A stretch of 53,420 nt of DNA from Streptomyces sp. NRRL WC-3605 (GTDB taxonomy: Bacteria; Actinomycetota; Actinomycetes; Streptomycetales; Streptomycetaceae), in assembly GCF_001509795.1 (NCBI RefSeq), contig NZ_LLZN01000072.1, positions 1-53,420 on the forward strand. Reading direction: 5' to 3'. Position numbers and translations under genes: made by a program. Positions within the stretch are counted from its first letter, which is position 1. Every line of letters starts with the position of its first letter. A model generated the notes under the pieces. It was not told where the DNA came from. It saw nothing but the letters and a program-made list of their open reading frames with translations, and did no database searches. Shown piece after piece: positions 17,772-26,079 of the stretch.

Positions 17772-18679
17772 CGGCCCCGGCGGGAGGAGAGGCGGCCGCC
17801 GCGCACGCGGCCGAGGCCGGGACCTTCTGGCGGCCCGGCGCCCCCTGCACCCCGCGGACCTGCGTCGAGCGCGCCGCACGGACACGGGCCCTTCCGTGGG
17901 CCGTCCTGCGCCTGACCGCCCTGCTGGTCCTGCTGGCCGCCGGAGTGACCGTGCGTCTGGTCACCGCGTCCCTCGGCATCCGCCTGCCGCCGGGCCCGGT
18001 CCGCCGCTGGTGCCGCTGGGTGGTCCGGGCCGCGGGCGTGCGGGTCCGGATCGGCGGCGAGGCCGTACCGGCCGCCGGTGTGCTGATCGTCGCCCGGCAC
18101 GTCTCCTGGCTGGACGTCCCCCTGCTGGCCGCCGTCCGCCCGGCACGGATGCTCGCCAAATCGGAGATCCGCTCCTGGCCGGTCGCCGGCCGACTGGCCG
18201 CTCGCGGCGGCGCCCTGTTCATCGACCGGGACCGGATCCGCGCGCTGCCCGGCACGGTCGCCCGTGTCGCCGGACACCTGCGCTCCGGCCATGCGGTCGC
18301 CGTCTTCCCCGAGGGCAGCACCTGGTGCGGCCGGGCCGGGGGCCCCTTCCGCCCGGCCGCCTTCCAGGCCGCCCTGGACGCGGACGTCCCCGTCGTGCCC
18401 GTGCGCCTGCGCTACCGGGTCCCCGGCGGCCCGCCGGCCACGATCCCGGCCTTCGTCGGCGACGACACGCTGGCCCGCTCGGTCTGGCGGGTGGTCCGGG
18501 CACGGGGCCTGAGCGCGGAGGCGGAGGTACGGGCGCCCCTCGTGCCGGGCCCGAGGACCGACCGCCGCACGCTGGCCAGGGCGGCCGAGACGGAGACGGG
18601 GGCACCGGGGGACGCCGTCCTCGCCGGCACGGCGGTCCCGGCAGGAGACGGCGTCCCCCGCGGGGGAGTCACAGCATGA
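17768..18679 (+). CDS. Lysophospholipid/lyso-ornithine-lipid acyltransferase (PlsC family, OlsA-like)
   Basis: This 303-residue membrane-associated O-acyltransferase has a hydrophobic segment at about residues 45-72 (VLRLTALLVLLAAGVTVRLV). The PlsC motifs are the catalytic HVSWLD (HxxxxD), the SEIRSWPVAG block, FIDRDR and FPEGSTW. It would add the second acyl chain to lyso-ornithine lipid or lysophosphatidate. The GTG start at 17768 overlaps the stop of the OlsB-like gene (GTGA). The last 11 bases overlap the 3' end of the convergent UvrA-like gene. Confidence 0.88.
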   Translation: MTAPAGGEAAAAHAAEAGTFWRPGAPCTPRTCVERAARTRALPWAVLRLTALLVLLAAGVTVRLVTASLGIRLPPGPVRRWCRWVVRAAGVRVRIGGEAVPAAGVLIVARHVSWLDVPLLAAVRPARMLAKSEIRSWPVAGRLAARGGALFIDRDRIRALPGTVARVAGHLRSGHAVAVFPEGSTWCGRAGGPFRPAAFQAALDADVPVVPVRLRYRVPGGPPATIPAFVGDDTLARSVWRVVRARGLSAEAEVRAPLVPGPRTDRRTLARAAETETGAPGDAVLAGTAVPAGDGVPRGGVTA

Positions 18680-21002
18680 CGCGCGCCAGATACGGTGCCG
18701 TGGCGCTGTCCGCCGTCGCCGCCACCTCGGCCGGGGTGCCGGCGGCCACGACGCGGCCGCCCGCGTCGCCGCCGCCCGGGCCCAGGTCGATCACCCAGTC
18801 GGCGCCCGCGACGACCGACATGTCGTGCTCGACCACGACCACGGTGTTCCCGGCGTCGACCAGGCCGTGCAGCTGACGCATCAGCACCTCCACGTCGGCC
18901 GGGTGCAGTCCGGTCGTCGGCTCGTCCAGGAGGTACAGCGTGTGCCCGCGCCTGCCGCGCTGCAGCTCGCTCGCCAGCTTGATGCGCTGGGCCTCGCCGC
19001 CGGACAGCTCGGTCGCGGGCTGGCCGAGCCGGAGATAGCCGAGACCGACGTCGAGGAGCGTGGCGAGACTGCGGGCCACGGCCGGGGTGTCCGCGAAGAA
19101 GTCCGCGGCGGCCTCGACCGTCAGGTCCAGCACCTCGGCGACAGTGCGCCCCCGGTACCGGACCTGAAGGGTCTCCGCGTTGTAGCGGGCGCCGCCGCAC
19201 TCCGGGCACGGGGCGTAGGTGCTCGGCAGGAACAGCAGCTCCACGCTGACGAACCCCTCGCCCTGGCAGGTCTCGCAGCGTCCGCCCGCCACGTTGAAGG
19301 AGAACCGCCCGGCGCCGTACCCCCGCGCACGGGCCTCGTCGGTCGCCGCGAACACCCTGCGCACCACGTCGAACAGCCCGGTGTAGGTGGCGAGGTTGGA
19401 GCGCGGGGTACGGCCGATGGGCCGCTGGTCGACCGAGACGAGCCGGCCCACACCCGGCAGCTTCTCGGTGATCTCCCCGATCAGCGTGGACTTGCCCGAC
19501 CCCGACACCCCGGTGACGGCCGTGAACACGCCGAGCGGGAACGTGGCGGTCACCCCGCGCAGGTTGTGCCGGGTGACCGGGCCGACCGTCAGCCGGTCCC
19601 GTGCCGTGCGCACCGGGCGCGGGGCGGCCGGGGCGTCCTCGAACAGGAAGCGGGCCGTCGCCGAGTCGGCGACCGACGCCAGCTCCGCCACCGGCCCGCT
19701 GTGCAGCACCCGCCCGCCGTGCTCCCCGGCCCGCGGCCCGACGTCCACCAGCCAGTCGGCGCCGCGCATCACGTCGAGGTGGTGCTCCACCACGAACACC
19801 GAGTTCCCGGCCTCCTTCAGCCGGGCCAGCACCCGCAGCAACGCCTCCGTGTCCGCCGGGTGCAGACCCGCCGACGGCTCGTCCAGGACGTACACCACAC
19901 CGAACAGCCCGGACCGCAACTGCGTGGCGAGCCGCAGCCGTTGCAGCTCGCCCGCCGACAGTGTGGGCGTGGCCCGGTCCAGGCTCAGATAGCCGAGGCC
20001 CAGCTCGACCACGGGCGCGATCCGTGCCCTCAGGTCCCCGGTCAGCACCCGCGCGGTCTCCGACGCGCCGCCGTCCAGCGTCTCCGCCAGCTCCACGAGC
20101 GGCAGCGCGGCCAGCTCGGCGATCGTCCGGCCCGCGAAGGTCACCGCCAGCGCCTCCGGCCGTAGCCTGCTGCCCCCGCACACCGGGCAGGGCGCGGCGG
20201 TCAGGAACCGCTCCGCCCGGGCCCGCAGCGTCGCGCTGCGCGAGTCGGCGAACGTCTTCATGACGTACCGGCGGGCACTCATGTACGTGCCCTGGTACGG
20301 GCGTTGGATACGGTCGGCGTCGCGCACCGGGTGGACCGTGACGACGGGCTGCTCGTCGGTGAACAGGATCCACCGCCGCTGCTCGGCCGGCAGCTCCCGC
20401 CACGGCCGGTCGACGTCGTAGCCCAGCGCGTCGAGGATGTCGCGCAGGTTCTTGCCCTGCCAGGCGCCCGGCCACGCTGCGATCGCGCCGTCCCGGATGG
20501 ACAGCGACGGGTCGGGGACCAGCGACTCCTCGGTCGTGCGGTGCACCCGGCCCAGCCCGTGGCACTCCGGGCACGCCCCGGCGGCGGTGTTCGGCGAGAA
20601 GGAGTCCGAGTCGAGGCGCTCCGCCCCCGGCGGGTAGTCGCCGGCCCGGGAGAACAGCATCCGCAGCGAGTTGGACAGATTGGTGACCGTGCCCACCGAG
20701 GACCGCGACGTCGGCGCGGAGCGGCGCTGCTGGAGCGAGACGGCGGGCGGCAGCCCGGTGATCTCCCCGACCTTCGGCGCGCCGACCTGATGGATCAGCC
20801 GGCGGGCGTACGGCGCGACCGACTCGAAGTAGCGGCGCTGCGCCTCGGCGTAGATCGTGCCGAAGGCCAGCGACGACTTCCCGGAGCCGGACACTCCGGT
20901 GAAGACGGCCAGCACGTCGCGCGGGACGTCGACGTCCACCCCCCGGAGGTTGTGCTCGCGGGCCCCGCGGACGCGGACGAAGGGGTCGTGCGGGGAGTGC
21001 AT
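18669..21002 (-). CDS. UvrA-like ABC ATPase (UvrA2 / drug-resistance type)
   Basis: This 777-residue paralogue of excinuclease subunit UvrA has two ABC ATPase modules. Walker A motifs are GVSGSGKSSL and GVSGSGKSTL, signatures are LSAGELQRL and LSGGEAQRIKLA, and Walker B regions are VYVLDEPSAGLHP and LYLLDEPTTGLHP. Zinc-type Cys pairs CPECHGLG, CPVCGGSRL, CETCQGEG and CPECGGARY are present. True UvrA has about 950 residues with a UvrB-binding insertion; the shorter length here points to the class II proteins that bind DNA without UvrB and often protect antibiotic producers. ATG 21002 has GGAG 10-13 bases upstream. It converges with and overlaps the acyltransferase by 11 bases. Confidence 0.9.
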   Translation of the reverse strand: MHSPHDPFVRVRGAREHNLRGVDVDVPRDVLAVFTGVSGSGKSSLAFGTIYAEAQRRYFESVAPYARRLIHQVGAPKVGEITGLPPAVSLQQRRSAPTSRSSVGTVTNLSNSLRMLFSRAGDYPPGAERLDSDSFSPNTAAGACPECHGLGRVHRTTEESLVPDPSLSIRDGAIAAWPGAWQGKNLRDILDALGYDVDRPWRELPAEQRRWILFTDEQPVVTVHPVRDADRIQRPYQGTYMSARRYVMKTFADSRSATLRARAERFLTAAPCPVCGGSRLRPEALAVTFAGRTIAELAALPLVELAETLDGGASETARVLTGDLRARIAPVVELGLGYLSLDRATPTLSAGELQRLRLATQLRSGLFGVVYVLDEPSAGLHPADTEALLRVLARLKEAGNSVFVVEHHLDVMRGADWLVDVGPRAGEHGGRVLHSGPVAELASVADSATARFLFEDAPAAPRPVRTARDRLTVGPVTRHNLRGVTATFPLGVFTAVTGVSGSGKSTLIGEITEKLPGVGRLVSVDQRPIGRTPRSNLATYTGLFDVVRRVFAATDEARARGYGAGRFSFNVAGGRCETCQGEGFVSVELLFLPSTYAPCPECGGARYNAETLQVRYRGRTVAEVLDLTVEAAADFFADTPAVARSLATLLDVGLGYLRLGQPATELSGGEAQRIKLASELQRGRRGHTLYLLDEPTTGLHPADVEVLMRQLHGLVDAGNTVVVVEHDMSVVAGADWVIDLGPGGGDAGGRVVAAGTPAEVAATADSATAPYLARVML

Positions 21003-21047
21003 GGCGCGGTGCTCCGGGAGGACGGCGAGGACAGGGCTCCTCAGCCT

Positions 21048-21117
21048 AGGTCGTGTCGCAAAGTCCCGTCGTTCGCCCGTAGGGCGTGCCGGGCGCCGGG
21101 CTTTGCGGACACGACCT
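21048..21117. repeat. 70-bp imperfect palindromic element
   Basis: The terminal arms AGGTCGTGTC (21048-21057) and GACACGACCT (21108-21117) are exact complements, and the match continues through GCAAAG/CTTTGC and the CCCG/CGGG pair with a one-base bulge. The centre contains CGCCC GTA GGGCG (21074-21086). It lies between the start of the UvrA-like gene and the stop of the LLM gene on the same strand. Form and size resemble a miniature transposon remnant that may also act as a terminator for the LLM... transcript reading in from the right is not affected because that gene ends at 21148, just before it. Confidence 0.65.
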
Positions 21118-21147
21118 GGGCAACCAGCTCCCGGGCCGCCCGCCGCG

Positions 21148-22146
21148 TCAGGCGTGGACGATCCGGGCCAGCCGCCGGTAGGAGTCCACGAGGGCGTCCC
21201 GGTCGTGGGTGCTGGTCGTCACCAGCACCTCCTGGGCGCCCGTCTCCTTCAGCAGTGTCTCCAGCTCGTGCGCCACCTGCTCCTCGGTGCCCACGACATG
21301 CCCGGTCAGCCCCCGCTCGTAGAACTCGCGCTCCCGGCCGGTGAGGGACAGCGTCTCCACCCGCTCGGCGGGCGGCAGCGGCGGGAAGGTGCCGTGCGTA
21401 CGGGAGTACGCCATCGACCACGCCTCGGGCACCAGCAGCCGGCGCGCCTCGTCGGGCGTGGCGGCCACCGCGACGGTGCCGGAGATCACGACGTACGGCT
21501 CGGCCGCCCACTCCGAGGGCCGGAACCGCTCCCGGTACCGGTCGACGCCGCGCCGCATCCGCTCCCGGTCCCGCAGGTCCCCGATCACCATGGGCAGCCC
21601 GGCGCGGGCCGCGATGTCCGCGCCCTCGCCCATGGCCAGCACGAACGGCGGCACCGTCAGACCCTCCGGGGGCCGGGCGTGCACCCCCGTGGGCGAGGTG
21701 CCGCGGAACCAGCCCAGCAGCTCCTGAAGCTGGCCCGCGAAGTCCTCCGCGTCCTCCTTGTCCCGGCCGAGCGCCCGGCGCACCCCGCCGGTGAACCCGA
21801 CCGAGCGGCCCAGCCCCATGTCGATGCGGCCCGGGAACAGCGACTCCAGCACGCCGAACTGCTCGGCCACCACCAGCGGCCGGTGGTTGGGCAGCATGAC
21901 CCCGCCCGTGCCGACCCGGATCGTGCGGGTCGCACCGGCCACGGCGGCGGCCAGCACGGTCGGCGCCGAGCCGGCGACACCGGGCACCCCGTGGTGCTCC
22001 GACACCCAGAAGCGGTGGTAGCCGAGCTCCTCGGCCACCCGCGCCAGCCGCACGGTGTCCCGCAGCGCCTCCGGCGCGGTGTGCCCCTCGCGGGTGCGGG
22101 AGCGGTCGAGGACGGAGAAGCGGGTGGCGGCGATCACGGAGCTCAT
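21148..22146 (-). CDS. LLM-class flavin-dependent oxidoreductase
   Basis: This is a 332-residue luciferase-like monooxygenase (PF00296). It reads RFSVLDRSRTREGHTAPEAL near the start, then LGYHRFWVSEHH, the family HH-type motif, GTGGVMLPNH, LFPGRIDMGLGRS and the later ARAGLPMVIGD. The subgroup (MsnO8 type) uses FMN or F420; the substrate is unknown. ATG 22146 gives the usual N-terminus, but no ribosome-binding site precedes it. The gene is divergent from the HAD phosphatase gene with 78 bases between the starts. It ends 31 bases to the right of the palindromic element at 21048-21117. Confidence 0.9.
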   Translation of the reverse strand: MSSVIAATRFSVLDRSRTREGHTAPEALRDTVRLARVAEELGYHRFWVSEHHGVPGVAGSAPTVLAAAVAGATRTIRVGTGGVMLPNHRPLVVAEQFGVLESLFPGRIDMGLGRSVGFTGGVRRALGRDKEDAEDFAGQLQELLGWFRGTSPTGVHARPPEGLTVPPFVLAMGEGADIAARAGLPMVIGDLRDRERMRRGVDRYRERFRPSEWAAEPYVVISGTVAVAATPDEARRLLVPEAWSMAYSRTHGTFPPLPPAERVETLSLTGREREFYERGLTGHVVGTEEQVAHELETLLKETGAQEVLVTTSTHDRDALVDSYRRLARIVHA

Positions 22147-22211
22147 ACAGGGTTCAACACCGGACGGCACGGGAGATTCCTGCCCGCCGGGTCCGGCGCC
22201 ACGGCGGGCCG

Positions 22212-22224
22212 TACCCTGGCGGAC
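22212..22224 (+). promoter_or_regulatory. -10 box 7 bases before the HAD gene start (leaderless)
   Basis: TACCCT (22212-22217) matches TANNNT and is followed by 7 bases and GTG 22225. No Shine-Dalgarno sequence is present. The spacing equals that of the proposed sdhC promoter in this window, so transcription probably begins at the start codon. Confidence 0.5.
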
Positions 22225-22716
22225 GTGACCGACAGCAGCCGACGTCCGCTCGCCGTGTTCGACCTGGACAACACCCTCGCCGACACCGGGCATCGCCAGC
22301 ACTTCCTGGAGCGCAGGCCACGCGACTGGGACGGCTTCTTCGCGGCCGCGCCCCAGGACCCGCCGCTGGAGGAGGGGATCGCGCTGGCCCGGGAGCACGC
22401 GCGGGAGTGCGACATCGTCTACCTGACCGGCCGGCCCGCGCGCTGCCGGCGGGACACGCTCGCCTGGCTCGCCGCGCACGGCCTGCCCGACGGGGACCTG
22501 CGCATGCGGCGCGACGACGACCGCAGGCCCGCCCGGCGCACCAAGCTGGAGACGCTGCGCCGCCTCGCCCGCACCCGCGAGATCCGGGTCGTGGTCGACG
22601 ACGACGAGCTGGTGTGCGAGGACGCCGAACGGGCCGGCTTCCCGGTCGTCCGCGCGCGCTGGACCGCCCCCTCCGCGGCGCTGGAGGAGGCGCAGGAGCG
22701 CGACGGACGGACCTGA
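22225..22716 (+). CDS. HAD-superfamily phosphatase
   Basis: This is a 163-residue soluble hydrolase. The first HAD motif is FDLDNTLADT (nucleophile and acid Asp, DxD), motif II is YLTGRP (Thr/Ser position), and a motif-III/IV-like block RRTKLETLRRLA followed by VVVDDDE is seen in the second half. This fold resembles polynucleotide-kinase 3'-phosphatase and acid-phosphatase types; the substrate is unknown. The GTG start at 22225 follows a TANNNT box with no ribosome-binding site. The gene converges with the dodecin gene, leaving 11 bases. Confidence 0.82.
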   Translation: MTDSSRRPLAVFDLDNTLADTGHRQHFLERRPRDWDGFFAAAPQDPPLEEGIALAREHARECDIVYLTGRPARCRRDTLAWLAAHGLPDGDLRMRRDDDRRPARRTKLETLRRLARTREIRVVVDDDELVCEDAERAGFPVVRARWTAPSAALEEAQERDGRT

Positions 22717-22727
22717 GGCGAGGACCC

Positions 22728-22943
22728 CTACTCGGAGTCCTCCAGCCGGAACCCGACCTTCATGGTCACCTGCCAGTGCGCGATGTCACCGCCGTCGAGC
22801 TGGCCGCGTACATCGGTCACCTCGAACCAGTCCAGGTTCCGCAGGGTCTGCGAGGCCCGCGCGATGCCGTTGCGGATGGCCTGGTCCACGCCGTCGGGCG
22901 AGGTGCCGACGATGTCCGTGACCCGGTAGGTGTGGTTCGACAT
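22728..22943 (-). CDS. Dodecin-family flavin-binding protein
   Basis: This is a 71-residue protein. TYRVTDIVGTSPDGVDQAIR, GIARASQTLRNLDWFEVTDV and the following RGQLDGGDIAHWQVTMKVGF cover the whole dodecin fold (PF07311) including the Trp that stacks on flavin (NLDWFEV). Dodecins assemble into hollow 12-mers that store riboflavin, FMN or FAD. ATG 22943 was chosen with AGGAG in the preceding sequence. It lies 66 bases downstream of egtD on the same strand, so it could be read from the ergothioneine transcript. Confidence 0.9.
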   Translation of the reverse strand: MSNHTYRVTDIVGTSPDGVDQAIRNGIARASQTLRNLDWFEVTDVRGQLDGGDIAHWQVTMKVGFRLEDSE

Positions 22944-23009
22944 GTAGGTGCTCCTCTCACACGCGTCACTCCACCGTGCCCCACCGCGGGGCATCGCGCG
23001 AGCCGTCCG

Positions 23010-23972
23010 TCAGCGCGCCGTGCTCAGCGAGAGCGCGAACCGGCCCTCGGCGTCCGTCCACCAGTGCGTCAGCTCCAGGCCGGCCGCCGTGAGTTCCACG
23101 CGCACCCCGTCCCGGCGGAACTTCGCCGACACCTCGGTGCGCATCTCCTCGCCCGCCGCGAAGTCCACGGCGAGGCCCAGCGCGGGCACCTTCACGGTCT
23201 GCGCGGTCCGGGAGCGCAGCCGCATCTCGATCCACTCCTCCCGGGGGTCCCACACCGCCACATGGTCGAAGGCGCCCGGGTCGAAGTCGGCGCCCAGCTC
23301 CCGGTCGATCACGGCGAGGACGTTCTTGTTGAAGGCGGCCGTCACCCCGGCCGCGTCGTCGTAGGCGGCGACCAGGACCCGTTCGTCCTTGACCAGGTCC
23401 GTGCCGAGCAGCAGCGCGTCACCGGGGGAGAGCAGCGCCCGCACCGAGGCGAGGAACGCCGCGCGCTCCGGCGGCAGCAGATTGCCGATGGTGCCGCCGA
23501 GGAACGCCACCAGCCGCGGTCCCGGCGTGTCCGGCAGGTCCAGGCCGGCGGTGAAGTCGGCGATCAGGGCGTGCACCTCGAGCCCCGGCCGCTCCTCGAC
23601 GAGCGCCTGCCCGGCCTGGGTGAGGGCGCTCTCGCTGACGTCGACGGGGACGTACGTGTGCAGCCCGGTGAGGGCGTCGATCAGGTAGCGGGTCTTCTCC
23701 GAGGAGCCGGAGCCCAGCTCGACGAGGGTGCGGGCGCCGGTGGCGGTGGCGATCTCGCCGGCCCGGCCGGTGAGGATCTCCCGCTCCGCGCGCGTCGGGT
23801 AGTACTCGGGCAACTCGGTGATCTTCTCGAAGAGTTCGCTGCCCTGGGCGTCGTAGAACCACTTCGGCGGAAGTGTCTTGGGGGTGCCGGTCAGGCCCGC
23901 GAGGACGTCGGCGCGCAGCGCGGCCGAGGTGGCGTCCTCGGGGAGGGTGCGGGTGATGCGGAACGGACTCAC
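23010..23972 (-). CDS. egtD: L-histidine N(alpha)-methyltransferase EgtD
   Basis: This is a 320-residue, full-length EgtD (DUF2260/PF10017). It transfers three methyl groups from SAM to histidine, giving hercynine, the first step of ergothioneine synthesis. The conserved opening LPPKWFYDAQGSELFEKITE and PEYYPTRAEREIL is followed by the SAM site VELGSGSSEKTRYLIDAL, YVPVDVSESAL, and FLGGTIGNL, then the histidine-binding NKNVLAVIDRELGADF. The start is GTG 23972, overlapping the egtC stop (GTGA). Confidence 0.95.
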   Translation of the reverse strand: MSPFRITRTLPEDATSAALRADVLAGLTGTPKTLPPKWFYDAQGSELFEKITELPEYYPTRAEREILTGRAGEIATATGARTLVELGSGSSEKTRYLIDALTGLHTYVPVDVSESALTQAGQALVEERPGLEVHALIADFTAGLDLPDTPGPRLVAFLGGTIGNLLPPERAAFLASVRALLSPGDALLLGTDLVKDERVLVAAYDDAAGVTAAFNKNVLAVIDRELGADFDPGAFDHVAVWDPREEWIEMRLRSRTAQTVKVPALGLAVDFAAGEEMRTEVSAKFRRDGVRVELTAAGLELTHWWTDAEGRFALSLSTAR

Positions 23973-24760
23973 GTGCTGGGCTCCTTGCGTGGTGCGTAGG
24001 CCAGGGCGCCGCTCGGTTCCTTGAGCGGGGTGAGCAGGACGTCGGTGCGGCTCGCGGCGAGCAGGGTGCGGTCGGGGACCTCCTGCCAGTGCGGGTCGTC
24101 GTCGTAGGGCTCGGAGGCCACGACGGTGCCGCCGCCGGTCCGGCGCAGATACCAGAGCGTGTCGCCCCAGGTGGTCGCGGTGATCGTCGCGCCGTCGGTG
24201 AGGAGCAGGTTGAGCCGGGAGCCGGGGGCCGCCTCGGCGACCTCCAGGACCGGGTCGGCCAGCGCCTGCCCCTGTTCGTCGCCGTCGCGCAGCCGTGCGA
24301 GCACCAGCGCCCACACGAACGCGGAGTCGTTGCGGGCCTCCATGGACAGCAGGTCCACGGCGGGCAGAGCCGGCGTCAGTGGTGCGAGCGAGCCCGGCCA
24401 GCCCTTCACGGCCCCGTTGTGGCTGAACAGCCAGGCCCCGGCGGCGAACGGTGCCGCCGCGGCCTCCTGGTCGGCGCCCGGCACGGTCGCGTCCCGTACG
24501 GCGGCGAGCAGCGCGGTGCTGCGCACGACCCGGGCGAGGTCCGCGAACGACGGGTCCGCCCACATCGGCCCCGCGCGCCGGTACCGGGCCGGCACCGGGT
24601 CCTCCTCGGCGTACCAGCCGACGCCGAAACCGTCGGCGTTGACGGTGCCGTACCGCTGGTGCCGCGGCGCCCACGCCTGCCGGTACAGGCCGTGCGCGGG
24701 GTCCACGAGGAGCCGGCCGAGCGGCTCCTGCGGGCCCACATAAGCGAGGTGACGGCACAT
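23969..24760 (-). CDS. egtC: Gamma-glutamyl-hercynylcysteine sulfoxide hydrolase EgtC
   Basis: This is a 263-residue class II glutamine amidotransferase-like (Ntn) hydrolase. Cys2 becomes the N-terminal nucleophile after Met removal (MCRHLAYVG). Other family markers are NADGFGVGWY, the LFSHNGAVKGW loop and ARNDSAFVWAL. It removes glutamate from the product of EgtB. ATG 24760 overlaps the egtB TGA by one base (TGATG), and its own stop overlaps the egtD start. Confidence 0.94.
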   Translation of the reverse strand: MCRHLAYVGPQEPLGRLLVDPAHGLYRQAWAPRHQRYGTVNADGFGVGWYAEEDPVPARYRRAGPMWADPSFADLARVVRSTALLAAVRDATVPGADQEAAAAPFAAGAWLFSHNGAVKGWPGSLAPLTPALPAVDLLSMEARNDSAFVWALVLARLRDGDEQGQALADPVLEVAEAAPGSRLNLLLTDGATITATTWGDTLWYLRRTGGGTVVASEPYDDDPHWQEVPDRTLLAASRTDVLLTPLKEPSGALAYAPRKEPST

Positions 24761-26079
24761 CAGGCGCCCTCGGCGGAGCGCGCGGTGCGGAACCCGGAGA
24801 AGATCTGCCGGCGGATCGGGTAGTCCCAGTTGCGGAACGTGCCCCGGCAGGCCACCGCGTCCACCGCGAAGGACCCGCCGCGCAGCACCTTGTGCTCCGG
24901 CCCGAAGAACACCTCCGAGTACTCCTTGTACGGGAACGCCTGGAAGCCCGGGTACGGCAGGAAGTCGCTCGCCGTCCACTCCCACACGTCGCCGATCAAC
25001 TGCCGTACGCCCAGCGGCGACTCGCCCTCCGGGTAGCTGCCCGCCGGGGCCGGCCGCAGATGGCGCTGGCCCAGGTTGGCGTGCCGGGGGGCCGGGTCGG
25101 CGTCGCCCCACGGGTAGCGCGTCGAGCGGCCGGACACCGGGTCGTGCCGGGCGGCCTTCTCCCACTCGGCCTCGGTGGGCAGCCGCCGTCCGGCCCAGCG
25201 GGCGTAGGCGTCGGCCTCGTACCAGCACACGTGCAGCACCGGCTCCTCGGGCGGTACGGCCTCGGTGACGCCGAAGCGCCGCCGCAGCCACTGCCGGCCC
25301 TCCCGGTGCCAGAACAGCGGCGCGTGGATGCCGTGCCGCCGGATGTGCGCCCAGCCGTCCTTCGTCCACCAGCGCTCGTCGTCGTAGCCGCCGTCCTCGA
25401 TGAACGCCTGGTAGGCGCCGTTCGTCACGGGCGCCGTGTCGATGTGGAAGGCCGCCACCTCGCGCCGGTGCGCGGGACGTTCGTTGTCCAGCGCCCACGG
25501 CTCGGTGGACGTGCCCATGGTGAACGGACCGCCGGGGACCAGGACCTCGGACGGCCCGGTGAACGGGGGTGCCGGCTCCGGGTCGGGGGCGGTCAGGGCC
25601 TGCGGACCCCTGCGGAGCTGATGCGTGATCAGCATCGTCTCGTCGTGCTGCTGCTCGTGCTGCGCGATCATCCCGAACGCGAAGCCGGCCTCGGTCAGCC
25701 GCGTCCCGTGGAACGCGGTGCCCTCCAGGAGGTCCAGGACCCGGCCGCGCACCTCGGACGCGTACGCCCGGGCCTCGGCCGGAGGCAGCAGCGGCAGAGA
25801 GGGGCGCTCGGAGCGCGGGTGCTCGAAGGCGTCGTAGAGGCCGTCGATCTCGGGGCGCATCGCGTCCCGCCCGGCGACCGCCCGGAGCAGCCACTGCTCC
25901 TCCTGGTTGCCGATGTGGGCGAGGTCCCACACCAGCGGGGACATCAGCGGCGAGTGCTGGGCGGTCAGGTCCGGGTCGTCGACGCAGCTGGTCAGCAGGG
26001 TCGTGCGGGCACGGGCCGTGGTCAGGGTGGTGAGGGCCCGCTCGCGGAGCGTCTCGGCGTCGAGGGCGGGGTCGTTCAT
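24760..26079 (-). CDS. egtB: Ergothioneine sulfoxide synthase EgtB
   Basis: This 439-residue non-haem iron enzyme joins gamma-glutamylcysteine to hercynine with O2. The N-terminal DinB-like domain has the iron ligands His55 (DLAHIGNQEEQW) and His141/His145 (AQHEQQHDET). The C-terminal FGE-sulfatase domain has TAPVTNGAYQAF, RLPTEAEWEKAARHD, GDVWEWTASDF and VLRGGSFA. The gene starts within the egtA stop (ATGA) and ends on the egtC start, so it is translationally linked to both. Confidence 0.95.
   Translation of the reverse strand: MNDPALDAETLRERALTTLTTARARTTLLTSCVDDPDLTAQHSPLMSPLVWDLAHIGNQEEQWLLRAVAGRDAMRPEIDGLYDAFEHPRSERPSLPLLPPAEARAYASEVRGRVLDLLEGTAFHGTRLTEAGFAFGMIAQHEQQHDETMLITHQLRRGPQALTAPDPEPAPPFTGPSEVLVPGGPFTMGTSTEPWALDNERPAHRREVAAFHIDTAPVTNGAYQAFIEDGGYDDERWWTKDGWAHIRRHGIHAPLFWHREGRQWLRRRFGVTEAVPPEEPVLHVCWYEADAYARWAGRRLPTEAEWEKAARHDPVSGRSTRYPWGDADPAPRHANLGQRHLRPAPAGSYPEGESPLGVRQLIGDVWEWTASDFLPYPGFQAFPYKEYSEVFFGPEHKVLRGGSFAVDAVACRGTFRNWDYPIRRQIFSGFRTARSAEGA

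Noticed and set aside
18412..20574. A 720-codon second minus-strand frame in the UvrA-like region
   Set aside because: It is an out-of-frame shadow; the other frame carries two complete ABC modules.
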